A stretch of DNA of 19,274 nt from a bacterium (lineage in GTDB: Bacteria > Elusimicrobiota > Elusimicrobia > UBA1565 > UBA9628). This document shows, one piece after another, positions 1 through 8,309 of the stretch (the first letter of the stretch is position 1; each line of letters begins with the position of its first letter). The stretch is taken from assembly GCA_021796015.1 (NCBI GenBank), contig JAJYOT010000035.1, positions 1-19,274 on the forward strand. The letters run 5' to 3'. The notes under the pieces were generated by a model. It was not told the origin of the DNA, searched no databases, and was given only the letters and a program-made list of their open reading frames with translations. The position numbers were made by a program, and so were the translations under genes.

Positions 1-802
1 AAAGAAAAACCCCTAAAAGAGCCCCTAAGAGGGGTTGAACAAAAATAAAATTAGCCAGGATGGAAGCCGAAACCCGTTCCATCGCGAGATTCCAGGTGAG
101 AACTCCCAAGAAAGAAACTCCCAACGATAAATAAAGGAGGGGCACAAGGCCCGTCTTGAGAAAATTAAATTTAACAACCGGCAGATGAAATATCCCTGCG
201 CAAAAAAGAAGCGGAAAAACGGCGACCATAGAGGTTAGAGCGGTTAAGCTCAAGGCATCCATCTTTTTAAGAAGGGGTTTGCCGAGAATAGTATACAATG
301 CGAACAAAATGCCTTGAACGCACAAGAAACCGTCTCCTAAGTAGGAACCATGGGGAGACTGAAACAGAAAAGCGAGGGAATGTCCTTGAGCGACAATTAA
401 AAAAGATCCCGTTAAACTCAACACTAGGGCGAAAATTTTTAAAACCGATAACTTTTCATCTAGGAATATAGCCGATAAGAAAATAATGGCCATCGGTTCT
501 AAAGCCATGAGTAGAGCGGCATGAGTCGCGCTGGAAAGTTTTTGTCCCCACGCTCCCGCCCACAAGGGCATGTCGTAACCAATGACGGCGATTAGAGAAA
601 TCCGGACCCCCTCGCCAAAGCCCAAATTATTCTTTTTGAAAAACCGAATACAAAAAGGAAGAAAAAAAGGCCCCGCCAGCACAACCCTCCAAAACACCAC
701 CGCAAAAGGTGAAAGATTTTTTAAAGCGTAGGATGTAGCGACAAAGGAAGCCCCTCCCAGAATATTGGTCAGAAGAAGTAAAAAAAACGAACTGACGCTC
801 AT
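1..802 (-). CDS. EamA/DMT-family permease (partial, 3' end beyond window)
   Basis: An uninterrupted reading frame of 267 codons runs from an ATG at 802 to the left edge with no stop, so the C-terminus is missing. The product is very hydrophobic, with repeated roughly 20-residue membrane segments, starting MSVSSFFLLLLTNILGG. The end of the visible part (NFIFVQPLLGALLGVF) resembles the conserved region of the second EamA repeat in drug/metabolite transporters, which usually have about 300 residues and ten helices. The visible length suits a two-repeat EamA protein lacking its last helix or two. The substrate cannot be predicted. The start codon lies 9 bases after the stop of the metalloprotease gene upstream, so the two are probably co-transcribed. 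The ribosome-binding site is weak (TTAAG), which fits translational coupling. No catalytic function is implied. Confidence 0.85.
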   Translation of the reverse strand, partial: MSVSSFFLLLLTNILGGASFVATSYALKNLSPFAVVFWRVVLAGPFFLPFCIRFFKKNNLGFGEGVRISLIAVIGYDMPLWAGAWGQKLSSATHAALLMALEPMAIIFLSAIFLDEKLSVLKIFALVLSLTGSFLIVAQGHSLAFLFQSPHGSYLGDGFLCVQGILFALYTILGKPLLKKMDALSLTALTSMVAVFPLLFCAGIFHLPVVKFNFLKTGLVPLLYLSLGVSFLGVLTWNLAMERVSASILANFIFVQPLLGALLGVFL

Positions 803-811
803 CTTAATTTC

Positions 812-3085
812 TTAAGGCAAACGAGGAGTGGGAGGAAGCTCGACGCCGTGCGCCTTGGCGGATGCGCGAATCACTTCCTCATGGAGAATGCGCCCGTCTT
901 GATCCATGGCGTTCAAAAGCACATGGGCCATGGCCGAAGGGATATCGGGCATATATCCAAAAAGAACTGGAATCACAAGTTCTTCCGCCAAGGCCGTGCC
1001 CTCTTTTTCGCCCAAACGCTCGCTTAAGGCTTTTCTTAAATTCCAGGCAAATCCACTCCAGGCCAGGCCTTGTTCATGGACCTCATCTTGAGGATTCAAT
1101 CGATAATTATTTTCTCCGCTTCGAATCCAGCTGGGATTTTGCTTTTTATAGAATCCTTCTCCGATCAAAGGGGTGTCCAACATAAACATCGACACAATAT
1201 CTCCCCAGCCCTCGTTTAAGCCTTCGTCCGAACGCATTCCCACAGGATGGTCTAAAACGGGAAGTTTATAAGAATACGAGAAATAAGCCCGCGCGCGCTT
1301 AAAAAGGTTCATGAAAAAACCAGTCGGCGGATTATGGATCATATCGTCCGCCTTATGCGTCATTTCGTGGAAAAAAACTCCGATTCGCCCCGTATCGGAA
1401 TATTCTTCGTTTTCGCGATCGGAATGAATGTCGCCGCTCTCAGGGCTGTACCAAGCGTTTCCAAACTCGGAGGAATTCACCCGAATCGTAGTCCGATAAT
1501 CCAGGCGATGATCAAAGTTTAAGAGCTTTCGCAACCAAGCCCGATGACGCGAATCGGCTACATAAGCGTTGACCTGGTTGACGATGAATGGGTCTGCTCC
1601 CTCGGGATTAAAAACTACTGCATTTCCTGCTCCCGGGCGAAGCGTTCCATTAATTTCGACCGGATTTCCACTTTCATCAATCACCTCGGTAAAAAGACCT
1701 GATAATTTCGCCTTGACGGTTCCCTGCGGAAGTTTAAGATCGGCGGAAAAACGCCCATTCTCATCGGTGGTATAATTGCGGCCATCAATCGTCAGATGAA
1801 GAAACGGAAGGGGTTGGGGCGACAAGAGAATTTCCCCATTGGGACGATGGTCCGTCGATTCCGCGCGCGCCAGCGCCTGACCCTCGACCTTGGACGTTTC
1901 TCCTCGCAAATTTAAAGCTAAAGGATTCCGGCTTACAGTAGCGGAAATTTTATGAGCGCTTTCTATTAAACCCGACGGCAAACCCAAGGAACTAGCTCCT
2001 TGATTGTTCCAAATAAACACCTCTCCATTGAATAGATCAGCCGCGAGGGCGACGGGAAGACCTTTCTTACGGTAAAGATTGACGGCGCGCCAATGACCTC
2101 GGTATTCGATAACGGCTCTCCCTAAAAAACGAATCAAGGTTTCGGAAGAATCCGCGTATCGCGCCCGGACCGCCTCATTTAAGTCCGTATCGCTTAAAAC
2201 CGGCTTTTTTGGAAGAGAGACTTCATCGTAGAGGTTCGAGCGAAGAGAAACAAGAAATGCTCTTCCCTTAACAACCTTGATCGTAGCCGCCGCATAAGCT
2301 CCCCAAACAGGCAAGGACATCGCGTTTCCAATATGGCTAAGAACGTCTTTCTTTTGGCGAAAATAGGCGTAAATAGTATCAGTCCGATGGGGGCCTCCGG
2401 AAACCGCCGTCACATAGACCGTAGCCAAATCCGAGCTTGAAAGCCCAAAGTCCCCCTTGTGAAGATCTATTTTCGCGCGCAAAATTTTTTCAATAGAAAA
2501 TTCATCACTTGGGTTGACATGAAGTTCAAGAGAGCGGGAAAGAAACCCATCTTTATCCCCCTCTTCTTCCAGTAAATTCCGGCGTGGAGCCGCCCCTGGG
2601 GCAAATACAATCTCCGGAGAGCCTTCTTCTGAAGAATCCGAAGGCACATCGAGAGTTTTAGGGAAATTTTGAGGCAACAGGTTTCCAGAAAAACTTTGCC
2701 CATCGAACAAACCAGAAAAAGGGACTGTCCCTTTGTTTAAGAAGGAATTCTTCCCTTTCTTATTCCGTGAGAAAAATTTTTTAATTTTAAGCGCCCATGG
2801 TTTAATTTTTTTAATAGGCTTCTGGAAAAAACGAGGCAACTCAGTTTTTTCTTCTTTTGACAAAAGACGAGGAACAAGATTTTGAGACGAAAGAGCTTTA
2901 ATTTCGTCTAAATTCGGTAAATTGACCTCCGGCTCTAATAAAGAGGGACTAGAAATAGTATCTGGAGGCACGACTTGAGGGGGAGAGGCAAAGTCTTTAA
3001 AAACCTCCGCCGCATGAGAGGGGGGAAAACTCAGTAAAAGAAAAAAAGAAAGCGCAAGGGTTTTCCCTTGCGCTTTCCTATCCAC
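812..3085 (-). CDS. Exported thermolysin/fungalysin-like zinc metalloprotease A (757 aa)
   Basis: Start is a GTG preceded by AAGGA about 10 bases upstream. Residues 1-25 form a signal peptide (hydrophobic core ALSFFLLLSF, likely cut near SHA-A). Residues 85-115 are very basic. Residues about 195-360 resemble the FTP/PepSY propeptide that inhibits and chaperones M4 and M36 proteases, ending RAVNLY...ALAADLFNGEVF. Residues about 425-480 look like a small carboxypeptidase-regulatory type beta-sandwich (TTDENGRFSADL). The catalytic domain starts near 503. HEMTH at 573-577 gives two zinc His and the general-base Glu; GLNEGWGD at 622-629 gives the third ligand, E625; VHEQG at 669-673 supplies the transition-state His, H670. 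The region WSGFAWNLRKAL following it is typical of M36-like enzymes. Likely secreted or periplasmic. It is the shortest of three tandem paralogues and is followed by a transporter gene. A terminator hairpin overlaps its first codons. Family assignment is firm at fold level; M36 versus M4 is not settled. Confidence 0.85.
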   Translation of the reverse strand: MDRKAQGKTLALSFFLLLSFPPSHAAEVFKDFASPPQVVPPDTISSPSLLEPEVNLPNLDEIKALSSQNLVPRLLSKEEKTELPRFFQKPIKKIKPWALKIKKFFSRNKKGKNSFLNKGTVPFSGLFDGQSFSGNLLPQNFPKTLDVPSDSSEEGSPEIVFAPGAAPRRNLLEEEGDKDGFLSRSLELHVNPSDEFSIEKILRAKIDLHKGDFGLSSSDLATVYVTAVSGGPHRTDTIYAYFRQKKDVLSHIGNAMSLPVWGAYAAATIKVVKGRAFLVSLRSNLYDEVSLPKKPVLSDTDLNEAVRARYADSSETLIRFLGRAVIEYRGHWRAVNLYRKKGLPVALAADLFNGEVFIWNNQGASSLGLPSGLIESAHKISATVSRNPLALNLRGETSKVEGQALARAESTDHRPNGEILLSPQPLPFLHLTIDGRNYTTDENGRFSADLKLPQGTVKAKLSGLFTEVIDESGNPVEINGTLRPGAGNAVVFNPEGADPFIVNQVNAYVADSRHRAWLRKLLNFDHRLDYRTTIRVNSSEFGNAWYSPESGDIHSDRENEEYSDTGRIGVFFHEMTHKADDMIHNPPTGFFMNLFKRARAYFSYSYKLPVLDHPVGMRSDEGLNEGWGDIVSMFMLDTPLIGEGFYKKQNPSWIRSGENNYRLNPQDEVHEQGLAWSGFAWNLRKALSERLGEKEGTALAEELVIPVLFGYMPDIPSAMAHVLLNAMDQDGRILHEEVIRASAKAHGVELPPTPRLP
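2718..2734. repeat. Palindrome AAAGGGAC-T-GTCCCTTT inside protease A
   Basis: Perfect 8-bp inverted repeat with a one-base centre, lying in frame in gene A and encoding K-G-T-V-P-F. The same GGGAC-n-GTCCC core recurs at 5344-5354 in gene B and, with longer arms, at 12018-12042 after tonB. It looks like a dispersed palindromic element rather than a conserved part of the enzyme. Confidence 0.6.
3036..3077 (-). terminator. Intrinsic terminator-like hairpin overlapping the start of protease A
   Basis: Positions 3048-3060 and 3065-3077 form a perfect 13-bp inverted repeat (GAAAGCGCAAGGG and its complement) around a 4-base loop. Read on the minus strand, the stem is followed at once by seven T, one C and four T. 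It lies 40 bases past the stop of protease B and inside codons 3-17 of protease A. It could end transcription of the upstream genes, act as an attenuator for A, or do both. Confidence 0.75.
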
Positions 3086-3116
3086 CGTCTTTATTTCCTT
3101 ATTATCTTATATTCGA

Positions 3117-5606
3117 TTAAGCCGAAGGAGCTTGACCTTGCGATTGCGATTCCGGAATCGTCATCCCGTGCTTGGCGGCGGCCTGTTGCAAAGTTTTCAT
3201 CGCCGTCGATTGAACCGCGGCATCGGTCAACGATTTGGCGGCCAGGTAAATGACGCTTAAGGCCGCCGGAACATCGGCGGAGTTCGCGTAGCCATAGATA
3301 TGCGGAAAGATAAGACCCTGGATTAAAGACAACGCCTTATCTTTGCCTAAAGCGTCTCCCAGAAGAGAATGCCAAGCCCCGCCATATCCAACAGTTCCCA
3401 TAAAAGCCAGCCCCTGCCGATGAACCTCGTCTCCAGGGTTGAACTGATAATTATTCGTCGTCTCGCGTAAAGCGCCGCCAGGAACGTTGGGAAGAGGAGA
3501 TTGAGATGGATCATTAAAGAAATGTTCTCCAATTAAAGGAGTCGACAGGATGTGGGTGGCAAACATATCGCCGATGCCTTCCCCTAAACCCGGATCCACC
3601 GAAGCCATGGCGTTAAGACCCAAGTGGGCATAGCTGGCCACCAAAGCATGGGTCCAATGACCGCTTTCATGAAAACCGACTCCAGGAAGGGTCCCGGTAT
3701 TGATGCACTGCGCGCTGGACAAAAAGAAATTGAGCGTATTTGAAGACGGATCATAATAGGCGTTGCATTCATCCGCGATATTCACGTTGATAGTCAATTT
3801 CTGTTTGAGTAAGCCGTCTTTTTCGCCAACGCCGTGGGCCATGGCCCAATTGATAAAAGTATAGTGGCTATAATAAGCGGTCACCTGCGCCAATTCTTTC
3901 TCCGACTCGGCCCGAGCTTGACTCTCGGCGTCTTCTTGGGCGCGATAAGAAGGAGAGAAAAAATGTTTAAAAGTTCGGACAATTTTTCCCCACAGAGTTG
4001 GTTTTGGGGCGGGCGTGGTAGGACCGGTCACACTGGTCGGCGGATTAAAAACAACCACGACGCCGTCTTTCCCTTGAACGAGGCTTGCCTTGACCACCAA
4101 AGCCTCGCCCGCTTCATTATTAATTACGACATGATCGCTTTCAAGTTTCGCGGTTACGTCCATCGGTTGGCCGTTGGCCAGATCAACATTGACCCGCCCC
4201 TGATCATCAGCATTAACTTCACGGCCGTCCGGAAGAGTGACCGTCACTCCCGGCAAAGGCAACTGATGAAGAGTGGGAGGAGTTCCCATATCGTTATCGG
4301 AAGTCGGAACGCGGGCTTCAAACTGCGCCGAAGACGAAACGCCAGCCGGAGGCCCGGTCGTAGGAGACGCCGCGCCTAAGCGCATATCCCACAAGAAGGT
4401 CTGTCCTGTTGAAATATCGGCCGCAACCAACGCATCAATGCCTTCTACTTTGTAGAGGCTAATCGCATGCCAAGCCCCGCCTTTTCCGGAAGAAGACGGA
4501 ACATAGAAAATTTGCCGATCGCGGAATGAAATTTTGGCCGATTCATCATTTTGAAGTTTGAGCCGATTTTTGATTTTACTTTCCAAAACCGCGTCGTTGA
4601 ACTTGGAAGAAACATCCACTTTGAGTTTGGGAAAAAGCCGCCCATGGACGCCGACAATGACCGGCTTCCCGTTTTTGACGTGGATCGTAAAATTAAGAGA
4701 AGCGCCGTAAACCGGAAGCGGGTTTGATTTTCCATCCGTATATTGTTGATGGAAAGAGGCGTACCAGGTCGGAAGTTGCCCGGGAACTTCCGTCAAATGA
4801 AGCTGGGAAGTTCCTAAGTCCGAGCTTCTGACCTTATATTGTGGATTGGAATCAATCGCCTCGCGCAACGCGCGCTCGATACCACCGGCGCTTTGCGGAT
4901 TAGCCGCAAGCGGAACGTCCACCAAGCGATCGAAAACTTGAACCCCCGGAGCGGCAACTTCGGCGGCGGGCTCTTCGGTCGTGGAAACGACGTTTAAAGA
5001 CTGATGAAATTCCGGTTGTTCTCGAAAATCCGGGATAATGGGGCCGGCATCGGTTTTAACCCCTTTGGGGAGTTTAAGTTTTGGAAGCGGGCGAATGGAC
5101 GGGGCGAAAGCGGAGAGCCCGAGAGCGGACAAGCGCGATTGGCGCTTAGACCCGTCAAAAAACCGCGCGCCGATTTTTTTCAGATGAGAGCCAATGAAGG
5201 CGGCGAGATGGCTTAAGGATTTCGCCTTCGCAACCTGTTCAGGGCGCGCGATAACGGAGGCATTGGCGGGCGATAAATTTTGTCCTACTGGTTTGGCATT
5301 AGAACCAGAAACGCCTTGAGACGCCTCCGTATCCCGGAATTTAGGGACAGTCCCCAACTGAATCGCGCCAAGAGAATCTTCAAATTGCAGAGATTCTTCC
5401 ATGCCCTCGGCCGGCAAGGAAAAAGCGTTTTCTTGAGCATCCATCCCTAAAGGAAGATTCGACAAGTGAATGGGAAGGACCTCTCTCCCGGAATTTCCCG
5501 TCTCAATCATGCCTCCAGCCCAAACGGGCCCAAAACCGGAAGAAACCAGAACGCTGAGCGAAAGCAAACCGCTGATTATTTTTTTATTCATAAACTCCTC
5601 ATTCAT
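3117..5606 (-). CDS. Exported thermolysin/fungalysin-like zinc metalloprotease B (about 829 aa)
   Basis: The frame is open from 5642, but the ATG at 5606 (MNEEFMNKK) has an AGGTGAGGA ribosome site; the ATG at 5591 (MNKKIISGLL), with GAGGAG three bases before it, is an alternative. The signal peptide then ends near VWA-G. Numbering from 5642: FTP/PepSY propeptide about 255-420 (FHQQYTDGKSNPLPVYGASL, then LVAADISTGQTFLW); beta-sandwich about 462-532 (PDGREVNADDQGRV); basic linker 545-580; catalytic domain from 585. HESGH at 658-662 and GLGEGIGD at 685-692 supply the zinc ligands H658, H662 and E688, with E659 as general base. DEVHRQG supplies H741. The STPLIGEHF stretch after the Glu motif is shared with protease A (DTPLIGEGF), and NSPVIGNGF in protease C is related. 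It lies between its two paralogues, 31 bases before A and about 112 bases after C. A 46-nt repeated element lies upstream. Exported peptidase; substrate unknown. Confidence 0.87.
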   Translation of the reverse strand: MNEEFMNKKIISGLLSLSVLVSSGFGPVWAGGMIETGNSGREVLPIHLSNLPLGMDAQENAFSLPAEGMEESLQFEDSLGAIQLGTVPKFRDTEASQGVSGSNAKPVGQNLSPANASVIARPEQVAKAKSLSHLAAFIGSHLKKIGARFFDGSKRQSRLSALGLSAFAPSIRPLPKLKLPKGVKTDAGPIIPDFREQPEFHQSLNVVSTTEEPAAEVAAPGVQVFDRLVDVPLAANPQSAGGIERALREAIDSNPQYKVRSSDLGTSQLHLTEVPGQLPTWYASFHQQYTDGKSNPLPVYGASLNFTIHVKNGKPVIVGVHGRLFPKLKVDVSSKFNDAVLESKIKNRLKLQNDESAKISFRDRQIFYVPSSSGKGGAWHAISLYKVEGIDALVAADISTGQTFLWDMRLGAASPTTGPPAGVSSSAQFEARVPTSDNDMGTPPTLHQLPLPGVTVTLPDGREVNADDQGRVNVDLANGQPMDVTAKLESDHVVINNEAGEALVVKASLVQGKDGVVVVFNPPTSVTGPTTPAPKPTLWGKIVRTFKHFFSPSYRAQEDAESQARAESEKELAQVTAYYSHYTFINWAMAHGVGEKDGLLKQKLTINVNIADECNAYYDPSSNTLNFFLSSAQCINTGTLPGVGFHESGHWTHALVASYAHLGLNAMASVDPGLGEGIGDMFATHILSTPLIGEHFFNDPSQSPLPNVPGGALRETTNNYQFNPGDEVHRQGLAFMGTVGYGGAWHSLLGDALGKDKALSLIQGLIFPHIYGYANSADVPAALSVIYLAAKSLTDAAVQSTAMKTLQQAAAKHGMTIPESQSQGQAPSA
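5344..5354. repeat. Palindrome GGGAC-A-GTCCC inside protease B
   Basis: Eleven-base palindrome with 5-bp arms, in frame in the N-terminal spacer of gene B, where it encodes G-T-V-P (residues 97-100). It matches the core of the palindromes at 2718-2734 and 12018-12042. Confidence 0.5.
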
Positions 5607-5658
5607 TTTACGATCCTCACCTGCCTTCTTTATTTTATCCATTGATTCATCAATCCGT

Positions 5659-5704
5659 ATGGGTCTAAAGGCCTAGAGAGTTTCCGGCAAAAGACCCAGG
5701 TCTC
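5659..5704 (-). promoter_or_regulatory. 46-nt repeated element upstream of protease B
   Basis: On the plus strand it reads ATGGGTCTAAAG-n-CCTAG, eight variable bases, CGGCAAAAGACC, then eight bases ending CTC. It matches 8248-8293 over its full length without gaps. The outer arms TGGGTCT (5660-5666) and AGACCCA (5692-5698) can pair over 7 bp. It ends about 50 bases before the likely start codon of gene B. Function unknown: a leader RNA structure or a protein-binding operator are both possible. Confidence 0.6.
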
Positions 5705-5718
5705 AAACTCCACAAACC

Positions 5719-8214
5719 TCATCGCGCGGCGCGACCGGAGGGAGAATTTCCGCCCGCCACGAGGACATTGCCACCCTCTGGAAACGAAGGCGAGGCCGGA
5801 AGATCAAGACCGTGGTCGTTTTTAGCGTGGGAACGGATGATGGACTCGTGCGGAATAGTTCCGTCCTTGGCCATATCGGCAAGCATTGCGTGGGTCAAGG
5901 CGCTGACCGGATCGGCGGGTTGAGCATAGAGAGAAGTTAGAACGAAAATAAGAGCGGAGCGAAAAGCGCCTTCAGCTTCTCCCATCGCGGCCATGATGTC
6001 CTTTCGGCTCATCCACGCCGTTCCCATTTGGGTCTCCCCCTGATTATGGGGATCGGAATTTTTGGGATCATAGACGGTTTTATTTTCGCCGGTCCGGATA
6101 ATGGTCGGCATTCCAGGGAGAGGATTGAGAATAAAGCCATTTCCGATCACGGGGCTATTTCTCATGAACATGGAAATCGTGTCTGCCGTCGCTTCATTGG
6201 AGCCGGAGCCCATCACAGGGTCAATCGGATGCTTGACAAAGCGATAGGCCGGAGCGTTGACTTCCTCGGAAGTCAAATTGAGCTGGGAAGCCCTTTGAAC
6301 AAAACGATGCCCCAATTCATGGAGAGAAATGGAGGGTTGGGAGGTGTTTTCAAAAGTCAGAAGAATCGTCTTGATTTTCCCGTCTTTCCCGCGAATTTTT
6401 TCAGGAAGCGTAGCTTTTTTCATTAAATAGAACCCGTCGGTCATCGGATCATAGTCGGCGTTTCCTGGAAGACTGGTCCCATTGGTGTGGATGGAACCGG
6501 CCAAAGGCGTATAGAATCTGGGATCGGACAAACCCAGATAGGACTTGAACCAATTAAAAAGCCGATAAGAATAAACATAGGCGTTGACGCTGGCGGCTTG
6601 CTGTTCATCATCCCCCGTCGGATTTAAAGTGACGCGAACGGTTTCTCCAGGTTTAACGGTCAAATTCGCGACAATCGGAGAATCCGAAGAATCATCATCA
6701 ATGACCGGCCCATAAATTCCATCCAAGCGCACGGTAATCGCCAACGGCTTCCCCGCATTGACGGAAGCGGGAATGGTGAAATTTCCATTCTCATCGGTCA
6801 CCGTAATGACACGGCCTTGGGAATCGAAAACCTTGGCATTGGGCAAAGCCATATCGCCGATAGGCCCATGGTCTTCCCCGTCTTCCGTCAACGTCGTCCC
6901 CCGCCCGACCGCCGTTCCGGAAATGGAGCCGCCGGAAGAGGCAACGCGATGGTCGAGAACTCCGTCCGAGCCCAAAGGAAACGCTTCCCCGGTCTTAACA
7001 TCAACCAAGATCATCTCTTGTCCCCCGGTCAAAGAAGTTCCTTGATAGATATTGACCGCACGCCAGGAATTCGAGAAATAGACAATTTCGCGAGCCATCA
7101 GCGCCACCTGAGGAGCCCCGCTCAACAAACTCAAATGTCCCGGAGTTTTAGGACGAATGACGTTATCTGTTGAATTTCCCCCGTTTGGTTTTTCGGAAGA
7201 CAGTTGTTTGCGAGCGATTTCTTCCAGCTGGGAATCGCTATAACCCGGCTTCATAATCGCCGGATCAATTTCAGGAGCAAAGCCGCCTTCAACGCCCATC
7301 ATCACCGGCTTTCCGTTCAAGACCTTAATATGGAAGCGTAAATTGGCCTCATCCACCAGTAAATAATAAGGAGAGCCGTCCAAATCGGTCCCTTTTTGCC
7401 ATTGTCTGAAAACCGCGATAATGCTGTCGGCTTGATCGGCTTGCCCTGACAATTTGACCACATGAACCGTGGACATCTGATCGCTCGGCTTTCCATACTG
7501 AGAAGATAGTCCGTATTTCGCGGGGTTTGAATCCACTTCCTGGCGCAAGGCTTGTTCGATAGAGGCCATATCCGTTGGATCGGCATTGAGAACAACCGGT
7601 TTTTCTCCTTCCGGGGTGACCGAATTAACCGAAAGATGAAACTGTTTGAGCGCGACGAGGCCCTTTTTCGAGGGTTCAAGCAAAAACCGGCGTTCGGTAA
7701 AAGAAGTAGGGGCTTCGTTCTGCCAGGGCTTACGGCGAACGCCTAGAGAAAATTTGCCTGCAAAATTCTGACCGTCAAAATTAATTTTTGCGCGCGAAGG
7801 CGTAGAAATTCCGCGCCCCAAGAATTTTTTTAGACGCTTAAAAACTTTTGAAAGCGGCCTCAGATGAGGCAGGTTATTTTTTTCTTCCTTTAAAGCGGAA
7901 GGCTTCGCAATATTTTTCTCCATTGAGTTTTTGGAAATTGCTTTCAAAACCTCCGCGGTTTTCTCTTGGGAAACCGACAATGATTCAAGCACGGATGCGG
8001 AAGTCAAATTGGCCGGCAACTCTTCTCCTGGACTTAAAAGATTGATGGAATTTTGAGCTGAAAAATCAAGCGGCGAAACCAAGGCAGGCGAAATATTTTC
8101 AGGAGTATTAGAGATTTCACTTCGAGCGCCAAAACCGGCGAAAGCGGGGCTTAGAGAAGAAAGAATTAAAGACAAAGACAACGAAGAGCGCAAAAATATT
8201 TTTTGATTTTTCAT
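5719..8214 (-). CDS. Exported thermolysin/fungalysin-like zinc metalloprotease C (831 aa)
   Basis: ATG start at 8214 with only a weak AAGAA ribosome site. The signal peptide is clear: MKNQK, a hydrophobic core, then SPAFA-G near residue 26. Residues 115-135 form a basic amphipathic stretch, followed by NFDGQNFAG at 145-153. FTP/PepSY propeptide about 215-415 (NLRFHIKVLNGKPVMMGVEG, then MILVDVKTGEAF). Beta-sandwich insert about 457-530 (TVTDENGNFTI). Catalytic domain from about 540 (SVNAYVYSYRLFNWF). HELGH at 632-636 and SNEATAD at 672-678 give zinc ligands H632, H636 and E674, with E633 as general base. DPHNQG at 721-726 gives H723, matching the catalytic His of this fold. The Glu motif differs from GEG/NEG in B and A and is closer to the M4 style. 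A 46-nt element shared with gene B lies 34 bases upstream. First gene of the likely protease operon. Confidence 0.87.
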   Translation of the reverse strand: MKNQKIFLRSSLSLSLILSSLSPAFAGFGARSEISNTPENISPALVSPLDFSAQNSINLLSPGEELPANLTSASVLESLSVSQEKTAEVLKAISKNSMEKNIAKPSALKEEKNNLPHLRPLSKVFKRLKKFLGRGISTPSRAKINFDGQNFAGKFSLGVRRKPWQNEAPTSFTERRFLLEPSKKGLVALKQFHLSVNSVTPEGEKPVVLNADPTDMASIEQALRQEVDSNPAKYGLSSQYGKPSDQMSTVHVVKLSGQADQADSIIAVFRQWQKGTDLDGSPYYLLVDEANLRFHIKVLNGKPVMMGVEGGFAPEIDPAIMKPGYSDSQLEEIARKQLSSEKPNGGNSTDNVIRPKTPGHLSLLSGAPQVALMAREIVYFSNSWRAVNIYQGTSLTGGQEMILVDVKTGEAFPLGSDGVLDHRVASSGGSISGTAVGRGTTLTEDGEDHGPIGDMALPNAKVFDSQGRVITVTDENGNFTIPASVNAGKPLAITVRLDGIYGPVIDDDSSDSPIVANLTVKPGETVRVTLNPTGDDEQQAASVNAYVYSYRLFNWFKSYLGLSDPRFYTPLAGSIHTNGTSLPGNADYDPMTDGFYLMKKATLPEKIRGKDGKIKTILLTFENTSQPSISLHELGHRFVQRASQLNLTSEEVNAPAYRFVKHPIDPVMGSGSNEATADTISMFMRNSPVIGNGFILNPLPGMPTIIRTGENKTVYDPKNSDPHNQGETQMGTAWMSRKDIMAAMGEAEGAFRSALIFVLTSLYAQPADPVSALTHAMLADMAKDGTIPHESIIRSHAKNDHGLDLPASPSFPEGGNVLVAGGNSPSGRAAR

Positions 8215-8247
8215 GTTCTTATTATGCCCATCTTAAAGCTGACGCGC

Positions 8248-8293
8248 ATGGGTCTAAAGTCCTAGGCCCTTTTCGGCAAAAGACCTATGCCTC
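8248..8293 (-). promoter_or_regulatory. 46-nt repeated element upstream of protease C
   Basis: Second copy of the element at 5659-5704. The first 12 bases, a CCTAG block and the 12-base CGGCAAAAGACC block are identical and have the same spacing. The centre differs. The outer arms GGTCT and AGACC remain complementary. It ends 34 bases before the ATG of gene C, so both copies lie in 5' leaders of paralogous protease genes. Confidence 0.6.
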
Positions 8294-8309
8294 TTCCCAA
8301 TAATCATAC

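Noticed and set aside
3834..4379. 181-codon plus-strand ORF
   Set aside because: It is the antisense shadow of protease B, is Arg-rich in the way shadow frames are, and has no recognisable domain or ribosome site.
5607..5642. Longer protease B start at 5642 (MDKIKKAGED)
   Set aside because: No ribosome site is seen before it, and it would add a charged extension before an otherwise normal signal peptide.
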